DNA from: Mesorhizobium sp. DCY119
GTDB lineage: Bacteria > Pseudomonadota > Alphaproteobacteria > Rhizobiales > Rhizobiaceae
DNA length: 64,000 nucleotides
Direction of reading: 5' to 3'
NCBI RefSeq assembly: GCF_003590645.1
Contig: NZ_CP031834.1
Span: 2,480,501 to 2,544,500 of the forward strand
Within the stretch, counting starts at the first letter, position 1, and each line of letters begins with the position of its first letter. Below, piece after piece: positions 45,873-54,192 of the stretch. A program made the position numbers and the translations under genes. The notes under the pieces were generated by a model that was not told the origin of the DNA, ran no database searches, and saw only the letters and a list, made by a program, of their open reading frames with translations.

Positions 45873-47264
45873 ATGACTGCATACGACTACGATCTTTTCG
45901 TCATTGGCGGAGGCTCCGGTGGGGTTCGTGCCGCGCGCGTCTCGGCTGCACTCGGCAAACGAGTGGCGATCGCCGAGGAATTCCGGTTCGGCGGCACCTG
46001 CGTCATCCGCGGCTGCGTTCCGAAGAAGCTCTACGTCTATGCCTCCCAGTTTCCCGAGCATTTCGAGGATGCCGCCGGTTATGGCTGGACCGTGCCTGAG
46101 GCGAGCTTCGACTGGCGCAAGCTTGTTGCCAACAAGGACAAAGAAATCTCGCGGCTGGAACAGATCTACCAGCGCAATGTCGAAGGGGCAGGCGGCGAGG
46201 TGTTCCACACGCGGGCGACCATCGTCGACCGGCATACGATAAGGCTGGAGAACGAAAACCGCACCGTCACCGCCGACCAGATTCTGGTTGCCACCGGCGG
46301 CAGGCCAAATCCGCACGTGGCACTGCCTGGTCATGAGCACTGCATCTTCTCCAACGAGGCTTTCGATCTTCCGGAACTGCCCAAGGCGATCGTGATTGCC
46401 GGTGGCGGTTATATCGCCGTCGAGTTCGCCAACATCTTTCATGGTCTCGGCGTCGAGACGACGCTGATCTATCGCGGCAAGGAGATACTGAACCGCTTCG
46501 ACATGGATCTGCGGCATACGCTGCATGAGACAATGGAAAAGAAGGGCATTCGGATTCTATGCCACGAGATGTTCAGGGCCATCGACAAGCGTCCGGATGG
46601 CCGGCTGGATGCGCATCTGCAGGGCGGCGAGGTGCTGACGGTTGACCAGGTGATGCTTGCTATCGGCCGCATTCCCAACACCGAGAACCTTGGGTTGGAA
46701 AATGCCGGTGTCGAACTCGGCAAGATAGGCGAAATCATTGTCGACGGCTATTCGCGGACCAATGTCGACAACATCTGGGCGATCGGCGACGTCACCAATC
46801 GTGTCCAGTTGACGCCGGTGGCTATTCACGAGGCGATGTGTCTTGTCGAGACGGCGTTCAAGAACAATCCGACGCAACCCGATCATGACTGCATAGCGAC
46901 GGCCGTTTTCTCGCAGCCGGAAATCGGCACGGTCGGTCTTTCCGAGGACGACGCGGCCAAGAAGTTTGCAAATCTGGAAATCTATCGCGCGACCTTCCGT
47001 CCGATGCGGCACACGCTTTCCGGGCGTCAGGAAAAGATGCTGATGAAGCTGGTGGTGGACGCCGACACGCGAAAGGTGATCGGCGCTCACATACTGGGCC
47101 CGGATGCCGGCGAGATGGCGCAGCTTCTCGGCATTACGCTGAAAGCAGGTGTCACGAAGGATGATTTCGACCGCACGATGGCGGTGCATCCGACGGCGGC
47201 CGAGGAACTGGTTACCATGTACAAGCCGACCTATCTGGTCAGGAATGGCGAGCGGGTCGAATAG
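45873..47264 (+). CDS. gor: Glutathione-disulfide reductase
   Basis: 463 residues. DLFVIGGGSGGVRAARVSAALGKRVAIAEE binds FAD; the redox disulfide is GGTCVIRGCVPKK (Cys 43 and 48); IVIAGGGYIAVEFANIFHGLG binds NADPH; WAIGDVTNRVQLTPVAIHEA is the second FAD contact; and the C-terminal active-site His-Glu is in AVHPTAAEEL. It keeps glutathione reduced for the GSTs and GFA-type proteins nearby. It lies after its own short leader, downstream of a terminator. Confidence 0.95.
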   Translation: MTAYDYDLFVIGGGSGGVRAARVSAALGKRVAIAEEFRFGGTCVIRGCVPKKLYVYASQFPEHFEDAAGYGWTVPEASFDWRKLVANKDKEISRLEQIYQRNVEGAGGEVFHTRATIVDRHTIRLENENRTVTADQILVATGGRPNPHVALPGHEHCIFSNEAFDLPELPKAIVIAGGGYIAVEFANIFHGLGVETTLIYRGKEILNRFDMDLRHTLHETMEKKGIRILCHEMFRAIDKRPDGRLDAHLQGGEVLTVDQVMLAIGRIPNTENLGLENAGVELGKIGEIIVDGYSRTNVDNIWAIGDVTNRVQLTPVAIHEAMCLVETAFKNNPTQPDHDCIATAVFSQPEIGTVGLSEDDAAKKFANLEIYRATFRPMRHTLSGRQEKMLMKLVVDADTRKVIGAHILGPDAGEMAQLLGITLKAGVTKDDFDRTMAVHPTAAEELVTMYKPTYLVRNGERVE

Positions 47265-47398
47265 GGCAGGCGGAACCGTTCGATTTCCGCGGAATTCCAG
47301 GGTAGAATAGCCAGCCGGCTTCCTGTATAGAGCGCCGTTCCCGAAAGCGGGAGATTTGCTGGGCAATTCCTGCCCTGAAGATTGTATTGGGTGCGACA

Positions 47399-48772
47399 AT
47401 GACGAAATGGTCCCCGAGTTCCTGGAGAGACAAGCCGATTCAACAGGTTCCGGCCTTTCCGGATCAGGCTGCTCTTGCGGAAACCGAAGCTCGTCTTGCA
47501 TCGTTTCCGCCGCTCGTTTTTGCAGGTGAGGCGCGCAAGCTGAAGAAGCAGCTTGCGCAGGTCGCCGCCGGAGACGCTTTCCTGTTGCAGGGCGGCGATT
47601 GCGCCGAGAGTTTCGCCGAACATGGCGCGGACAATATCCGCGACTTCTTCCGCGTCTTCCTGCAGATGTCTGTCGTGCTCACCTTCGCCGGCGCGCAGCC
47701 GGTGGTGAAGGTAGGCCGCGTTGCCGGCCAGTTCGCCAAGCCGCGCTCGTCCGACAACGAAACCAAGGACGGCGTGACGCTGCCGAGCTATCGCGGCGAC
47801 ATCATCAACGGCATCGAGTTCGACGAAAAGTCGCGCATTCCCGATCCGGCAAGGCAGGAGATGGCCTATCGCCAGTCGGCGGCGACGCTCAACCTGCTGC
47901 GCGCCTTCGCGCAGGGCGGCTATGCCAGCCTGGAGAATGTTCACCGCTGGATGCTGGGCTTCGTTTCCGACAGCCCGCAGGGTGAGAAATACGAATCTCT
48001 CGCCAATCGCATCACCGAGACGATGGACTTCATGAAGGCCGTCGGCATCACCTCCGAGACCAACTACGCGCTGCGCGAGACGGATTTCTATACCAGCCAC
48101 GAGGCGCTGCTGCTCGGATACGAGGAGGCGCTGACCCGCGTCGATTCCACCTCGGGCGACTGGTACGCGACCTCAGGCCACATGATCTGGATCGGCGACC
48201 GTACTCGCCAGCCCGACCATGCCCATCTCGAATATTGCCGCGGCATCAAGAACCCGCTCGGCCTGAAGTGCGGTCCTTCGCTGACTGCTGATGGCCTGCT
48301 CGAGTTGATCGACACGCTGAACCCCGAAAACGAGCCGGGCCGCCTGACGCTGATCGCGCGCTTCGGCGCCGACAAGGTCGGCGAGCATCTGCCGAAGCTG
48401 GTGCGCGCGGTGAAGAAGGAAGGCCGCAACGTGGTCTGGTCATGCGATCCGATGCATGGCAACACGATCACGGCTGCCGGCTACAAGACGCGGCCCTTCG
48501 ACCGTATCCTGCGCGAGGTGCAGAGCTTCTTCCAGGTTCATCGCGCCGAGGGCACCCATCCGGGCGGCATCCATATCGAGATGACCGGCAAGAACGTTAC
48601 CGAATGCACCGGCGGCGCACGCGCCATTCGCGACGAGGAGTTGCAGGACCGCTACCACACTCATTGCGACCCGCGCCTCAACGCCGATCAGGCGATCGAA
48701 CTGGCCTTCCTCGTGTCGGATTTGCTCAAGAAGGACGCCGGCACGACTGAGAAGAAAGTCGTGAACGGCTGA
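47399..48772 (+). CDS. aroG: Class II 3-deoxy-7-phosphoheptulonate synthase
   Basis: 457 residues from the ATG at 47399. [19 protein letters not shown] is the plant-type (class II) DAHP synthase start; [30 protein letters not shown] and [12 protein letters not shown] are substrate and metal segments; [27 protein letters not shown] and [20 protein letters not shown] complete the family pattern. First step of the shikimate pathway from PEP and erythrose 4-phosphate. The gene symbol used for class II enzymes varies. No strong ribosome site; a terminator follows. Confidence 0.95.
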   Translation: MTKWSPSSWRDKPIQQVPAFPDQAALAETEARLASFPPLVFAGEARKLKKQLAQVAAGDAFLLQGGDCAESFAEHGADNIRDFFRVFLQMSVVLTFAGAQPVVKVGRVAGQFAKPRSSDNETKDGVTLPSYRGDIINGIEFDEKSRIPDPARQEMAYRQSAATLNLLRAFAQGGYASLENVHRWMLGFVSDSPQGEKYESLANRITETMDFMKAVGITSETNYALRETDFYTSHEALLLGYEEALTRVDSTSGDWYATSGHMIWIGDRTRQPDHAHLEYCRGIKNPLGLKCGPSLTADGLLELIDTLNPENEPGRLTLIARFGADKVGEHLPKLVRAVKKEGRNVVWSCDPMHGNTITAAGYKTRPFDRILREVQSFFQVHRAEGTHPGGIHIEMTGKNVTECTGGARAIRDEELQDRYHTHCDPRLNADQAIELAFLVSDLLKKDAGTTEKKVVNG

Positions 48773-48791
48773 TCTCAAGGTTTCGAAAATG

Positions 48792-48821
48792 AAAAAGGCG
48801 CTGGTTTCCAGCGCCTTTTTT
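48792..48821 (+). terminator. Rho-independent terminator after DAHP synthase
   Basis: AAAAAGGCGCTGG (48792-48804), loop TTT, CCAGCGCCTTTTTT (48808-48821). Perfect stem and T-run on both strands, so it serves the convergent GGDEF gene as well. Confidence 0.92.
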
Positions 48822-48858
48822 GTTTCAGCTTGAAGATTCTGTTGCGCAACTCTCGACC

Positions 48859-49932
48859 TCAATCCTTTCGATAGAGCAGCCAGCTCTTGCTCGAACGCTC
48901 AGGAATCTCGGAGAACTTTGTAACGCGGTTGCGGCCGTTGAGTTTGGAGCGGTAAAGGGCGCGGTCGGTCTTGGCGTAGAGGTCTTCAGCGCTTTCGGCT
49001 TCAGAGGCCATGCAGACGCCCATCGACACGGTGATCGGCCCGTAATTGACGTTCGTCTGGCCGCCGCTGGAGAAGGAGGTGTGCTCGATCAGCAGCCTGA
49101 TGCGCTCGGCGATGTCGAATGTCGACTGTTCGCTGGCGCCTTCGACGATCAGCGCAAACTCCTCACCGCCGGTTCTGGCGACGAACATGTCTTCGCGGAT
49201 GCTGGTGCGGAAGATGCTGGCGATGATCTGGAGAATCTTGTCGCCAACGGGATGGCCGTAACGATCGTTGATTTCCTTGAAGCGGTCTATGTCGGCAAGG
49301 ATCAGGGCGTTGAACAGGATGCCTCGGCTACTGTTGTAGACCTTGGCGATTTCCTTGTCGAAAGCGCGGCGGTTCCAGATCAGCGTCAGCGGGTCGGTAT
49401 CTGCAAGCTTCTTGTATTCTTCGAGCTTGGATTTGACGCTTTCGAGCTCAGCCGATTTTTCGCTGAGCGTATTCGCTACCTGCTTTCCGTGGTCGATCGT
49501 CGAATTCGTGGCCGTCGACATGACGCCGGCGATCTTCTGCAGCAATTCCCTGGAAATCGCGGTGCGGCTGTTCAGTCCGTCTGCAGTCTGATCGAGAATC
49601 TGGCCGTATCGCTCGATGTGGTTGCGCTCGCTGCGAATGATGCCGGCGATATCTTCCAATTCCTTGGCGATCACTTCACGGGCATTTTCGACAATGCTCT
49701 GGGTGTGGTTCTGCGCAAAATATTTGCGGCCGATCTGGTCGAGTTGATCCTGGGGTGGCCGATTGCCCAAGGCGATGACCTCGAGGCTGAGCTTCGGGTT
49801 CGAACCCGACAGGGCCTCGTAGAAAATCTCGTAGTTGCGCGGCAAGGCCACGACGCCCATCTGGCGCATGGTCATGACCGTGTTGATGGCGAGGTCGTTG
49901 ATTTCCTCACCTGTGGCGACCGCAGGCTGCAT
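48859..49932 (-). CDS. Soluble diguanylate cyclase (GGDEF)
   Basis: 357 residues without membrane segments. An N-terminal helical region (about 1-175) with MRQMGVVALPRNYEIFYEALSGSNP and a coiled coil (SEKSAELESVKSKLEEYKKLAD) precedes the GGDEF domain: DPLTLIWNRRAFDKEIA, LILADIDRFKEINDRYGHPVGDKIL and ARTGGEEFALIVEG. The active GGEEF is intact, but the residues where RxxD would lie are REDM, so the inhibitory I-site Asp is missing. It should make cyclic di-GMP without normal feedback. Similar soluble cyclases occur across Rhizobiales. Confidence 0.92.
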   Translation of the reverse strand: MQPAVATGEEINDLAINTVMTMRQMGVVALPRNYEIFYEALSGSNPKLSLEVIALGNRPPQDQLDQIGRKYFAQNHTQSIVENAREVIAKELEDIAGIIRSERNHIERYGQILDQTADGLNSRTAISRELLQKIAGVMSTATNSTIDHGKQVANTLSEKSAELESVKSKLEEYKKLADTDPLTLIWNRRAFDKEIAKVYNSSRGILFNALILADIDRFKEINDRYGHPVGDKILQIIASIFRTSIREDMFVARTGGEEFALIVEGASEQSTFDIAERIRLLIEHTSFSSGGQTNVNYGPITVSMGVCMASEAESAEDLYAKTDRALYRSKLNGRNRVTKFSEIPERSSKSWLLYRKD

Positions 49933-50310
49933 TGTTGCTCCACTTCACCATTGGAACCGAAGCCGGCCCCGTTTCCAATGTCAGACAGCCTGACGACCAA
50001 ACGAACGATCGGGGATGAGAGTTTGCGCCGGCGTATACAACCGTACCGGCCCATGAGGACGCCCCCCTGCGACCTCTGCTTGCATTCATGCTATATGCTA
50101 TCGAGCTAAAGTTTCCTTAATTGACCGATAGAACAGGCGCAAGTTGACGGGCATCGATTTGGGGAAAGATTGTTTCACAATCGCACACCCACGAGGTTGA
50201 CCGTGGATTTTCTGGATCGATGTCGCAATTGCCAAAGTAAGTTGAATATACTTATGGCGATATGAGCGGCATCAACGAAATCTGCTACCTTTTAGCATTG
50301 CGGGTACGAG
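49933..50310. other. Intergenic stretch with no supported gene
   Basis: 378 bases between the divergent GGDEF and GFA genes. AT content is somewhat higher near 50090-50270 (for example AAGTTGAATATACTTATGG), which fits promoters, but I see no convincing -35/-10 pair, RNA structure or small gene. Confidence 0.55.
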
Positions 50311-50730
50311 ATGAACGATAAACGAACTGGTTCTTGTAGCTGCGGCGCTGTCCATTTCACGACATCGGGACCATTGCGCGGCGTGATCTATTGCCACTGC
50401 AAGCAGTGCCGAAAGCAAAGCGGTCATTTCTTCGCAGCAACCAACGTGCCCGATGACAGAATCATGATCGAAGGGGCAAGCAACGTCACATGGTATCGCG
50501 GCTCGGATAGTGCCAGGCGTGGCTTTTGCAGCATTTGCGGTTCGGTCCTCTTTTGGAAGCATGACGATCTCGATACGATTTCGGTCATGGCCGGCGCCTT
50601 CGATACGCCCAGCGGGCTGGAAGCCGACAGCCATATCTTCGTCGCCGACAAGGGCGACTATTACGACATCGATGACGGCCTGCCGCAATTTGCGAAATCG
50701 ACGCCTGCTATCAAAGTGGCGGGAAACTGA
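50311..50730 (+). CDS. GFA-family (CENP-V fold) protein, second copy
   Basis: 139 residues. RTGSCSCGAVHFTTSGPLRGVIYCHCKQCRKQSGHFFAATNV has the CxC and CHCKQC zinc motifs; FCSICGSVLFWKHDDLD the third Cys pair. It shares the fold with the gene at 35480 but little sequence, so they are old paralogues. Probably a zinc and thiol-dependent enzyme acting on small adducts. Only a weak ribosome site (ACGAG) is seen. It precedes a dioxygenase gene by about 105 bases. Confidence 0.92.
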   Translation: MNDKRTGSCSCGAVHFTTSGPLRGVIYCHCKQCRKQSGHFFAATNVPDDRIMIEGASNVTWYRGSDSARRGFCSICGSVLFWKHDDLDTISVMAGAFDTPSGLEADSHIFVADKGDYYDIDDGLPQFAKSTPAIKVAGN

Positions 50731-50834
50731 ACGGGAAAATTCAAAACGTTCTCGATTGTTGAACGGTTCGTCGACGGCTCGCGGTCTGCCCAGCCCGTTT
50801 CAACGGGCGTATATGATGGTCAAGGAGAAAGCCC

Positions 50835-51632
50835 ATGACCACCATGCCCACACTGTTCATTTCCCACGGCGGCCCCAATATCGTCATCAGCGACACGCCG
50901 GCGCGGCATTACCTGGAGACGATTTCTGACCGTATCCCCGCGCCCAAGGCGATCGTGATCGTTTCCGCGCATTTCGAAACGCATGGCGTAACCGTGGTGA
51001 CCGATCCGAGGCCCGAAATGATCTATGATTTCGGTGGCTTTGCTCCAGAGCTTTACAAGATGATTTACGCGGCTCCCGGTGCGCCGGAGCTTGCCGAAAG
51101 GGTGCTGACGCTTCTCGAACAGGCAGGGCTCGATCCTGCAAGGCTCGGAAAGCGCGGCTATGATCACGGAACCTGGACGCCTCTGAAACTGGCCTTCCCG
51201 CAGGCCAATATACCGATCGTGCAGGTTTCGATCGATCCGAACCGGGATGCTGCCTGGCATTACGCGGTCGGGCAGGCCCTTTCGCCCTTGCGCGAAGACG
51301 GCGTATTGCTGATCGGCTCCGGCCATATCACGCACAACCTTCGCGCGTTCTTCTCGGTCATGCGTCAGGGTGCAGCGCCCGATCCGTCACTCGCGGCCAA
51401 GGTGAATGCCTTTACGGAGTGGTTCGAGGAGAGGCTGGCTGCAAACGATAAAGCGTCGATCCTCGACTGGAAGAACAAGGCGCCGTTTCCCGCCGAGAAC
51501 CATCCGACCGACGAGCACCTGATGCCCATCTTCTTCGCCTATGGTGCCGCGGGCGACAAGGTGAGGGCGGAGCGGGTTCACGATTCGGTCGACCACGGCT
51601 TTTTCGCCAACGATTCCTATCTGTTCCACTAG
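50835..51632 (+). CDS. DODA-type class III extradiol ring-cleavage dioxygenase
   Basis: 265 residues. MPTLFISHGGPNIVIS supplies the first metal His; PKAIVIVSAHFETHGVTV and YDFGGFAPELYKMIYAAPGAPELAERV are typical; DHGTWTPLKLAFPQANIPIVQVS and LLIGSGHITHNLRAF provide further His ligands, and VDHGFFANDSYLF ends it. It belongs to the LigB/YgiD (DODA) family that cleaves catechol-like rings with non-haem iron or zinc. AAGGAGA lies 6 bases upstream. The natural substrate is unknown. Confidence 0.92.
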   Translation: MTTMPTLFISHGGPNIVISDTPARHYLETISDRIPAPKAIVIVSAHFETHGVTVVTDPRPEMIYDFGGFAPELYKMIYAAPGAPELAERVLTLLEQAGLDPARLGKRGYDHGTWTPLKLAFPQANIPIVQVSIDPNRDAAWHYAVGQALSPLREDGVLLIGSGHITHNLRAFFSVMRQGAAPDPSLAAKVNAFTEWFEERLAANDKASILDWKNKAPFPAENHPTDEHLMPIFFAYGAAGDKVRAERVHDSVDHGFFANDSYLFH

Positions 51633-51685
51633 GTTCTGGTGCGCTACATGATCCCCTTCCGGCGATTCGGCGGGGGATTTGTGCA

Positions 51686-52045
51686 ATGGAACGGCTGATA
51701 AACGCTTTCCACAATTCGGTCAGAGCCTTTAGCCGGCTCATCCGCTCCGAGAAGGCATTTCAGCAGGAGGTTATCCTACTGGCGATCGCCATCCCTGTCG
51801 GTTGGCTCGTGGCTTCGAGCTGGCGCGGCTATGCCTTGCTGATAGGGGCGCTGCTGCTCCTGATAATGGTCGAGGTGCTGAATACCGGCATCGAGGCTGC
51901 CTGCGATGCCGTTTCGCGTGAATTCAACATCGACATCCAGCTTGCCAAGGACTGCGGCTCGCTGGCCGTGCTGATCTCGGTGATCATCGCGGCAGGCGTC
52001 TGGGGCATTGCCATCATCGAGAGGTTCACCGGCCTACCGCTTTAG
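51686..52045 (+). CDS. dgkA: Diacylglycerol kinase (prokaryotic DgkA type)
   Basis: 119 residues with three transmembrane helices. LINAFHNSVRAFSRLIRSEKAFQQE is the amphipathic N-terminus; EVLNTGIEAACDAVSREFN and LAKDCGSLAVLIS hold the conserved catalytic Glu/Asn and Asp-Lys pair of the small trimeric kinase. It phosphorylates diacylglycerol, recycling lipid from glucan or other envelope synthesis. The gene starts 54 bases after the dioxygenase gene; GGGGGA lies 9 bases upstream. Confidence 0.94.
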   Translation: MERLINAFHNSVRAFSRLIRSEKAFQQEVILLAIAIPVGWLVASSWRGYALLIGALLLLIMVEVLNTGIEAACDAVSREFNIDIQLAKDCGSLAVLISVIIAAGVWGIAIIERFTGLPL

Positions 52046-52087
52046 CCGCGACTTCCTATATGCGCGGGGCACAAGGATACCCGCATC

Positions 52088-52672
52088 ATGAGCGAAATTC
52101 TCACCGAGCTTGAACGCCGCCCCGGCCTGCCGGAGGACTTGCGTTGGCTCGCCGCGAAGTACCCGCGCGAGGCCTGGCAGGCGCACGTCAATATTGGCGG
52201 CATGGCCAATATGTGGCTGCAGCGCCATGACATGTTTCGCGAACTGGGCGGTGTCCTTACCAACGTGATTGCGGACTATCGTGAGGGAAAACTGACCGCG
52301 CCTCAATTCGCGCAATTTTTCGCGCCGCGCCTTAACTTCTTCTTGGGTCAGCTCGACGGACATCACAGGATCGAGGATGACCACTATTTCCCCGTCTTCG
52401 CCAATGCTGAAAAGCGCTTGAAACGCGGCTTCGACATTCTCGATGCCGATCATCATACGATCCATGAAGGTCTTGAGCGAAACGCGGAAACCGCCAATGC
52501 CTTTTTGCGGGCGTTGCAGGATACCGACGACAAGCAACGCTTCGCGGCAGACGCCTATGCCGATGAAAACACGCAGCTCGTGGCGATGCTCACCCGGCAT
52601 CTGGCCGATGAGGAAGATTTGATCATTCCGTTGATACTGGATCGCGGTGACCGAGGGCTGGGTATCGGCTGA
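52088..52672 (+). CDS. Hemerythrin-like HHE domain protein
   Basis: 194 residues. The metal-ligand pattern of a helical HHE bundle is visible: WLQRHDMFRELGG (His), LDGHHRIEDDHYFPVFA (HxxxE...H), LDADHHTIHEGLE and LTRHLADEEDLIIPLIL (H...E). A diiron site would bind oxygen or NO. An N-terminal 40-residue stretch (ELERRPGLPEDLRWLAAKYP) has no recognised fold. It follows dgkA by 43 bases and may be co-transcribed. Role could be oxygen or nitrosative-stress sensing or storage. Confidence 0.88.
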   Translation: MSEILTELERRPGLPEDLRWLAAKYPREAWQAHVNIGGMANMWLQRHDMFRELGGVLTNVIADYREGKLTAPQFAQFFAPRLNFFLGQLDGHHRIEDDHYFPVFANAEKRLKRGFDILDADHHTIHEGLERNAETANAFLRALQDTDDKQRFAADAYADENTQLVAMLTRHLADEEDLIIPLILDRGDRGLGIG

Positions 52673-52683
52673 ACGCTGGTTGC

Positions 52684-53259
52684 TCAACCCGCTTTGTCAC
52701 TAGCGGCGAGCCGCGCTTCCAGCCGCTGCATCATTTCCGTCAATTCGCTTAGCTTGTCCCGCATAGCCATCATCTCCTGATGCCGCAGTTCATCGAGTTT
52801 CTCGTGCAAGGCCATGATCTCGATTTCAGCCTTCAGATTGACTTCGTAGTCGTGCGTGGCGTCGATGCGATCGCGTTCGGTTTGCCGGTTCTGCGACATC
52901 ATGATGACCGGCGCCTGTATGGCAGCCAGCATGGAGAGGACCAGATTGAGGAAAATGAAAGGATAGGGATCGAAGGCGTCGGTCCGGAGAAGGTAGACGT
53001 TTGCCACTGTCCAGACCACGAGGAAGAGCAGGAAGGATAATATGAAGGTCCAAGAGCCGCCGACGCGCGCGATGGAATCGGCGAGACGTTCGCCGAAAGA
53101 TTGGCGGTCCTTGTAAGCCTTGGCCGTGTTCTTCGCTATCGCTTTTCGGTCGATAGCGCTTTGAAGCACGCGATGTTCGAGGTCGGTCAAAGCGTCCGGC
53201 TTACGGGTCAGCCAGCGGCCCGCCAGGTCGGCCACGGTCTTGTGCATCATCTTCTCCAT
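52684..53259 (-). CDS. DUF1003 membrane protein
   Basis: 191 residues. DRQSFGERLADSIARVGGSWTFILSFLLFLVVWTVANVYLL then FDPYPFIFLNLVLSMLAAIQAPVIMMSQNRQTERDRIDATHDYEVNLKAEIEI is the complete DUF1003 pattern: two transmembrane helices, then the conserved MSQNRQ..RDR..A..D motif. A C-terminal coiled coil follows. Function unknown. It lies convergent with the hemerythrin-like gene and divergent from the glycosylase gene. Confidence 0.92.
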   Translation of the reverse strand: MEKMMHKTVADLAGRWLTRKPDALTDLEHRVLQSAIDRKAIAKNTAKAYKDRQSFGERLADSIARVGGSWTFILSFLLFLVVWTVANVYLLRTDAFDPYPFIFLNLVLSMLAAIQAPVIMMSQNRQTERDRIDATHDYEVNLKAEIEIMALHEKLDELRHQEMMAMRDKLSELTEMMQRLEARLAASDKAG

Positions 53260-53361
53260 GTGCTTGTCGTCAGGACTGTCAGTGGTCGCATCGAGCGGGA
53301 TGGACGGATGCTTCGATGCAATTGAAAATGCTACGATGTGCCAAGTTGCAGGGAGGCCGCA

Positions 53362-54075
53362 ATGCTCGACTTCGATAAAATCCGTGCTCGCGCGGCAAAG
53401 CGCAAGGGTGGCGAGGCGGTTCTTGCCGCCCTGCTGGGCTCAGCGCCCGACAATGCGGCTTTGGCGAAAATTCCCGACCGCCGCATTCTATCGACCATGG
53501 CCGAGCGTGTCTTTGCCGCCGGCTTCGTATGGCGGGTGATCGAGCAGAAATGGCCGGGCTTCGAGGAGGCTTTTCTAGGCTTCGAGCCCAAGCGGCTGCT
53601 CTTCCAGCCCGACGATTTCTGGCATGACCTCACCGCTGACAAGCGCATCGTGCGCAATCCGCAGAAGATCAAATCGGTGCGCGACAATGCTGCTTTCGTC
53701 GAGCGCATGTCGAAGGAACATGGCAGTTTCGGCAAATTCCTCAGCCAATGGCCAGCGGATGACCAGATCGGCCTGACCGCCTATCTCGCCAAGCATGGCA
53801 GCAGGCTAGGCGGCAATACCGGGCAGTATTTCCTGCGCTGGCTGGATTGGGATAGCTTTATCATCTCCCAGGACATGGGCGCGGCCTTGCGCGACGCAGG
53901 TCTCGATATCAGCGAAAACCCGACATCGAAACGCGATCTGTCCCGGATACAGATTCAGATCAACAACTGGGTGCAGGAGACCGGGCTGCCGCGCAAGCAC
54001 ATCTCGCGTATCCTGGCGATGTCGATCGGCGAGAACCATGCGCCCGAGACGATCCGCGAATATACTGGCGAATAG
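53362..54075 (+). CDS. DNA-3-methyladenine glycosylase I-like protein
   Basis: 237 residues from the ATG at 53362, with AGGGAGG 6 bases upstream. FAAGFVWRVIEQKWPGFEEAFLGFEP and DFWHDLTADKRIVRNPQKIKSVRDNAAFVERM match the core helices of the Tag family (F.W..i..K...f..aF..F), which removes 3-methyladenine. Tag-type zinc Cys/His at the N-terminus and the C-terminal His pair are not obvious, so this is the alphaproteobacterial Tag-like subgroup. It lies upstream of nadE in the same direction, 117 bases apart. Confidence 0.82.
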   Translation: MLDFDKIRARAAKRKGGEAVLAALLGSAPDNAALAKIPDRRILSTMAERVFAAGFVWRVIEQKWPGFEEAFLGFEPKRLLFQPDDFWHDLTADKRIVRNPQKIKSVRDNAAFVERMSKEHGSFGKFLSQWPADDQIGLTAYLAKHGSRLGGNTGQYFLRWLDWDSFIISQDMGAALRDAGLDISENPTSKRDLSRIQIQINNWVQETGLPRKHISRILAMSIGENHAPETIREYTGE

Positions 54076-54110
54076 TGGCCTGAAGGCATGCAGGCATCCT
54101 GCAGGGCGTT

Positions 54111-54127
54111 ATGCTCACATTGAGCAT
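54111..54127. promoter_or_regulatory. Operator candidate upstream of nadE
   Basis: ATGCTCA-CAT-TGAGCAT, perfect 7-bp arms, 66 bases before the nadE start. The site resembles operators assigned to NAD-biosynthesis regulators (NadQ-type) in Rhizobiales as I recall them, but the identity of the regulator is inference. Confidence 0.6.
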
Positions 54128-54192
54128 TGTGGCCCAAATCATTGCCGACGCTGTCCGTTGCAAGCATAAAGCCGCCGCGCTACACCGCTGAT

